From Candidimonas sp. SYP-B2681 (GTDB lineage Bacteria > Pseudomonadota > Gammaproteobacteria > Burkholderiales > Burkholderiaceae_B): 64,000 bases of DNA. The translations under genes and the position numbers were made by a program. Shown here piece after piece: positions 63,125-64,000 of this stretch (positions within the stretch are counted from its first letter, which is position 1; each line of letters begins with the position of its first letter). Below the pieces are notes generated by a model, which saw nothing but the letters and a program-made list of their open reading frames with translations, was not told where the DNA came from and made no database searches. The stretch lies in NCBI RefSeq assembly GCF_003971065.1, contig NZ_RYDV01000001.1, positions 744,001 through 808,000 on the forward strand, written 5' to 3'.

Positions 63125-64000
63125 ATGAAACGCTACGAAGCCTTGGCGGGTGAAATCGCCACATCGATACATACCGGCGTGCTACGAGCTGGCGATCGCC
63201 TTCCTTCGGTACGTCATACCAGCACCAGTCGTCAGGTCAGTCCGTCCACCGTCTTCAAAGCCTACTACCTCCTCGAAGCCCAGGGCCTTATACGCGCACG
63301 CGAACGATCCGGCTACTACGTCACGTCAAGCGCACGACAATTCCCGCCCGAGCCCGATATCCCGTCGCACCCTGAAGATGGCGCCGTTTCTTTGGATATC
63401 AGCGAACGCGTATTCGACGTATTCCAGTCCACGCTGTCTCACGCGGCCGTCCCACTGGGCTCAGCCTTTCCCAGCCCCATGCTTTTCCCCATGGACCGAC
63501 TGGGACATCAATTGGCGTCCAGCATCCATAGAATGGACCCCTGGAGCGCGATCGATGACGTAACGCCAGGAAATGCCGATTTGCGGCGCCAGATTGCGCT
63601 GCGCTATTTGAACGAGGGCCTGCACGTCCATACCGATGAAATCATCATTACCAACGGTGCGCTCGAAGCTCTGAATTTATGCCTTGCCGCCGTGACTCGG
63701 CCTGGCGACGCGATCGTGGTTGAATCCCCTACTTTCTACCCAGCCTTGCAATCACTTGAACGACTGGGGCTGGAAGCCATCGAAGTCCAGACGCACCCCC
63801 GCGAAGGAATAGACCTTAATGCGCTCGAAAGCGCGCTCAGCCGCCATCGCCCCAAGGCGTGTTGGCTTATGACGAACTTTCAGAACCCGTTGGGCAGCCT
63901 CATGCCCGACGAGAAAAAGAAAGAGCTGGTCCAATTATTGACCCGCCACCACGTTCCGCTGATCGAAGACGATGTCTACGGCGAGCTCTTTTTCGGCGAG
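63125..64000 (+). CDS. MocR/PdxR-type GntR-aminotransferase regulator, 5' part
   Basis: The visible 292 residues run off the window edge. Residues ~1-70 form a GntR winged helix (YEALAGEIATSIHTGVLRAG, then RQVSPSTVFKAYYLLEAQGL). From ~100 a fold-type I aminotransferase domain begins, with the TNGALEALNLC substrate/PLP region and ESPTFYPALQSLERLG; the PLP-binding Lys is beyond the edge. Proteins of this kind regulate pyridoxal, GABA, taurine or amino-acid genes, and the PLP domain serves as sensor. It is divergent from the oxidase operon. Confidence 0.9.
   Translation, partial: MKRYEALAGEIATSIHTGVLRAGDRLPSVRHTSTSRQVSPSTVFKAYYLLEAQGLIRARERSGYYVTSSARQFPPEPDIPSHPEDGAVSLDISERVFDVFQSTLSHAAVPLGSAFPSPMLFPMDRLGHQLASSIHRMDPWSAIDDVTPGNADLRRQIALRYLNEGLHVHTDEIIITNGALEALNLCLAAVTRPGDAIVVESPTFYPALQSLERLGLEAIEVQTHPREGIDLNALESALSRHRPKACWLMTNFQNPLGSLMPDEKKKELVQLLTRHHVPLIEDDVYGELFFGE

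Noticed and set aside
1-64000. CRISPR arrays, rRNA and tRNA genes
   Set aside because: No regular short repeats with spacers and no recognisable rRNA or tRNA sequence were found on reading through; a tRNA scan was not possible.

Overview
The window reads as chromosomal DNA of a betaproteobacterium, most likely Burkholderiales/Alcaligenaceae (Bordetella, Achromobacter or Pusillimonas relatives). The pointers are four Bug-type (tripartite tricarboxylate) periplasmic receptors, TRAP and branched-chain-type ABC uptake operons, many LysR and short-chain dehydrogenase genes, a complete Wsp chemosensory operon and a cbb3-type oxidase cluster. No rRNA, tRNA or CRISPR array was recognised. The genus assignment is inference.

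Layout. 1-2.2 kb: a small accessory block (HNH endonuclease fragment, uracil-DNA-glycosylase-like protein, DUF6998-like protein, membrane-anchored protein with a replaced C-terminus). 2.2-6.8 kb: LysR regulator divergent from an operon of an acetolactate-synthase-like ThDP enzyme, an SDR and a Bug receptor. 7.07-11.5 kb: insertion-sequence nest with an IS66 element that has a perfect 8-bp target duplication, a decayed Tn5-like (IS4-family) element whose ends match those of the IS66 element, and an IS66 relic. 11.8-17.7 kb: TRAP operon (P, Q, M) followed by an NHL-repeat protein, a ferredoxin-like-fold protein and an amidase. 18.6-27.2 kb: an orphan ABC binding protein, a TauD-type dioxygenase, decayed AtuA and flavin reductase genes, and a complete five-gene HAAT (liv-type) ABC operon. 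An imperfect 77-79-bp direct repeat at 2.09 and 20.16 kb brackets about 18 kb of this catabolic and IS material. 27.3-38.5 kb: a decayed cytochrome b561 gene, hydroxyacid dehydrogenase plus Bug, an amidase remnant, a copper P-type ATPase with a Met-rich periplasmic protein, an SDR/class II aldolase/Bug operon divergent from another Bug gene, and a CHRD protein.

38.7-39.4 kb: a yybP-ykoY manganese riboswitch in front of mntP. 39.5-48.1 kb: seven-gene wsp operon (wspA-B-C-D-E-F-R) on the minus strand, ending in a diguanylate cyclase. It is preceded by an orphan curlin-repeat protein gene (48.7-49.4 kb), a possible matrix output of c-di-GMP. 50.0-51.9 kb: SoxC/SoxD-like sulfite or sulfur dehydrogenase pair. 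52.1-53.2 kb: FUSC-type transporter. 53.4-56.2 kb: arsenic cluster, with arsC and an internally deleted arsH on one strand and arsR and arsB on the other. 56.2-58.5 kb: LysR, YceI and cupin genes. 58.7-62.8 kb: oxidase operon (CcoN-like subunit with a CcoS-like N-terminus, CcoO-like subunit, cytochrome c, SCO, membrane protein). 63.1 kb to the end: a MocR-type GntR/aminotransferase regulator cut by the window edge.

Taken together, this is the genome of a metabolically versatile environmental bacterium: scavenging uptake systems linked to small catabolic modules, metal and metalloid defence (Cu, Mn, As), and surface sensing linked to biofilm. Recent and old transposition and gene decay are concentrated in the first half.
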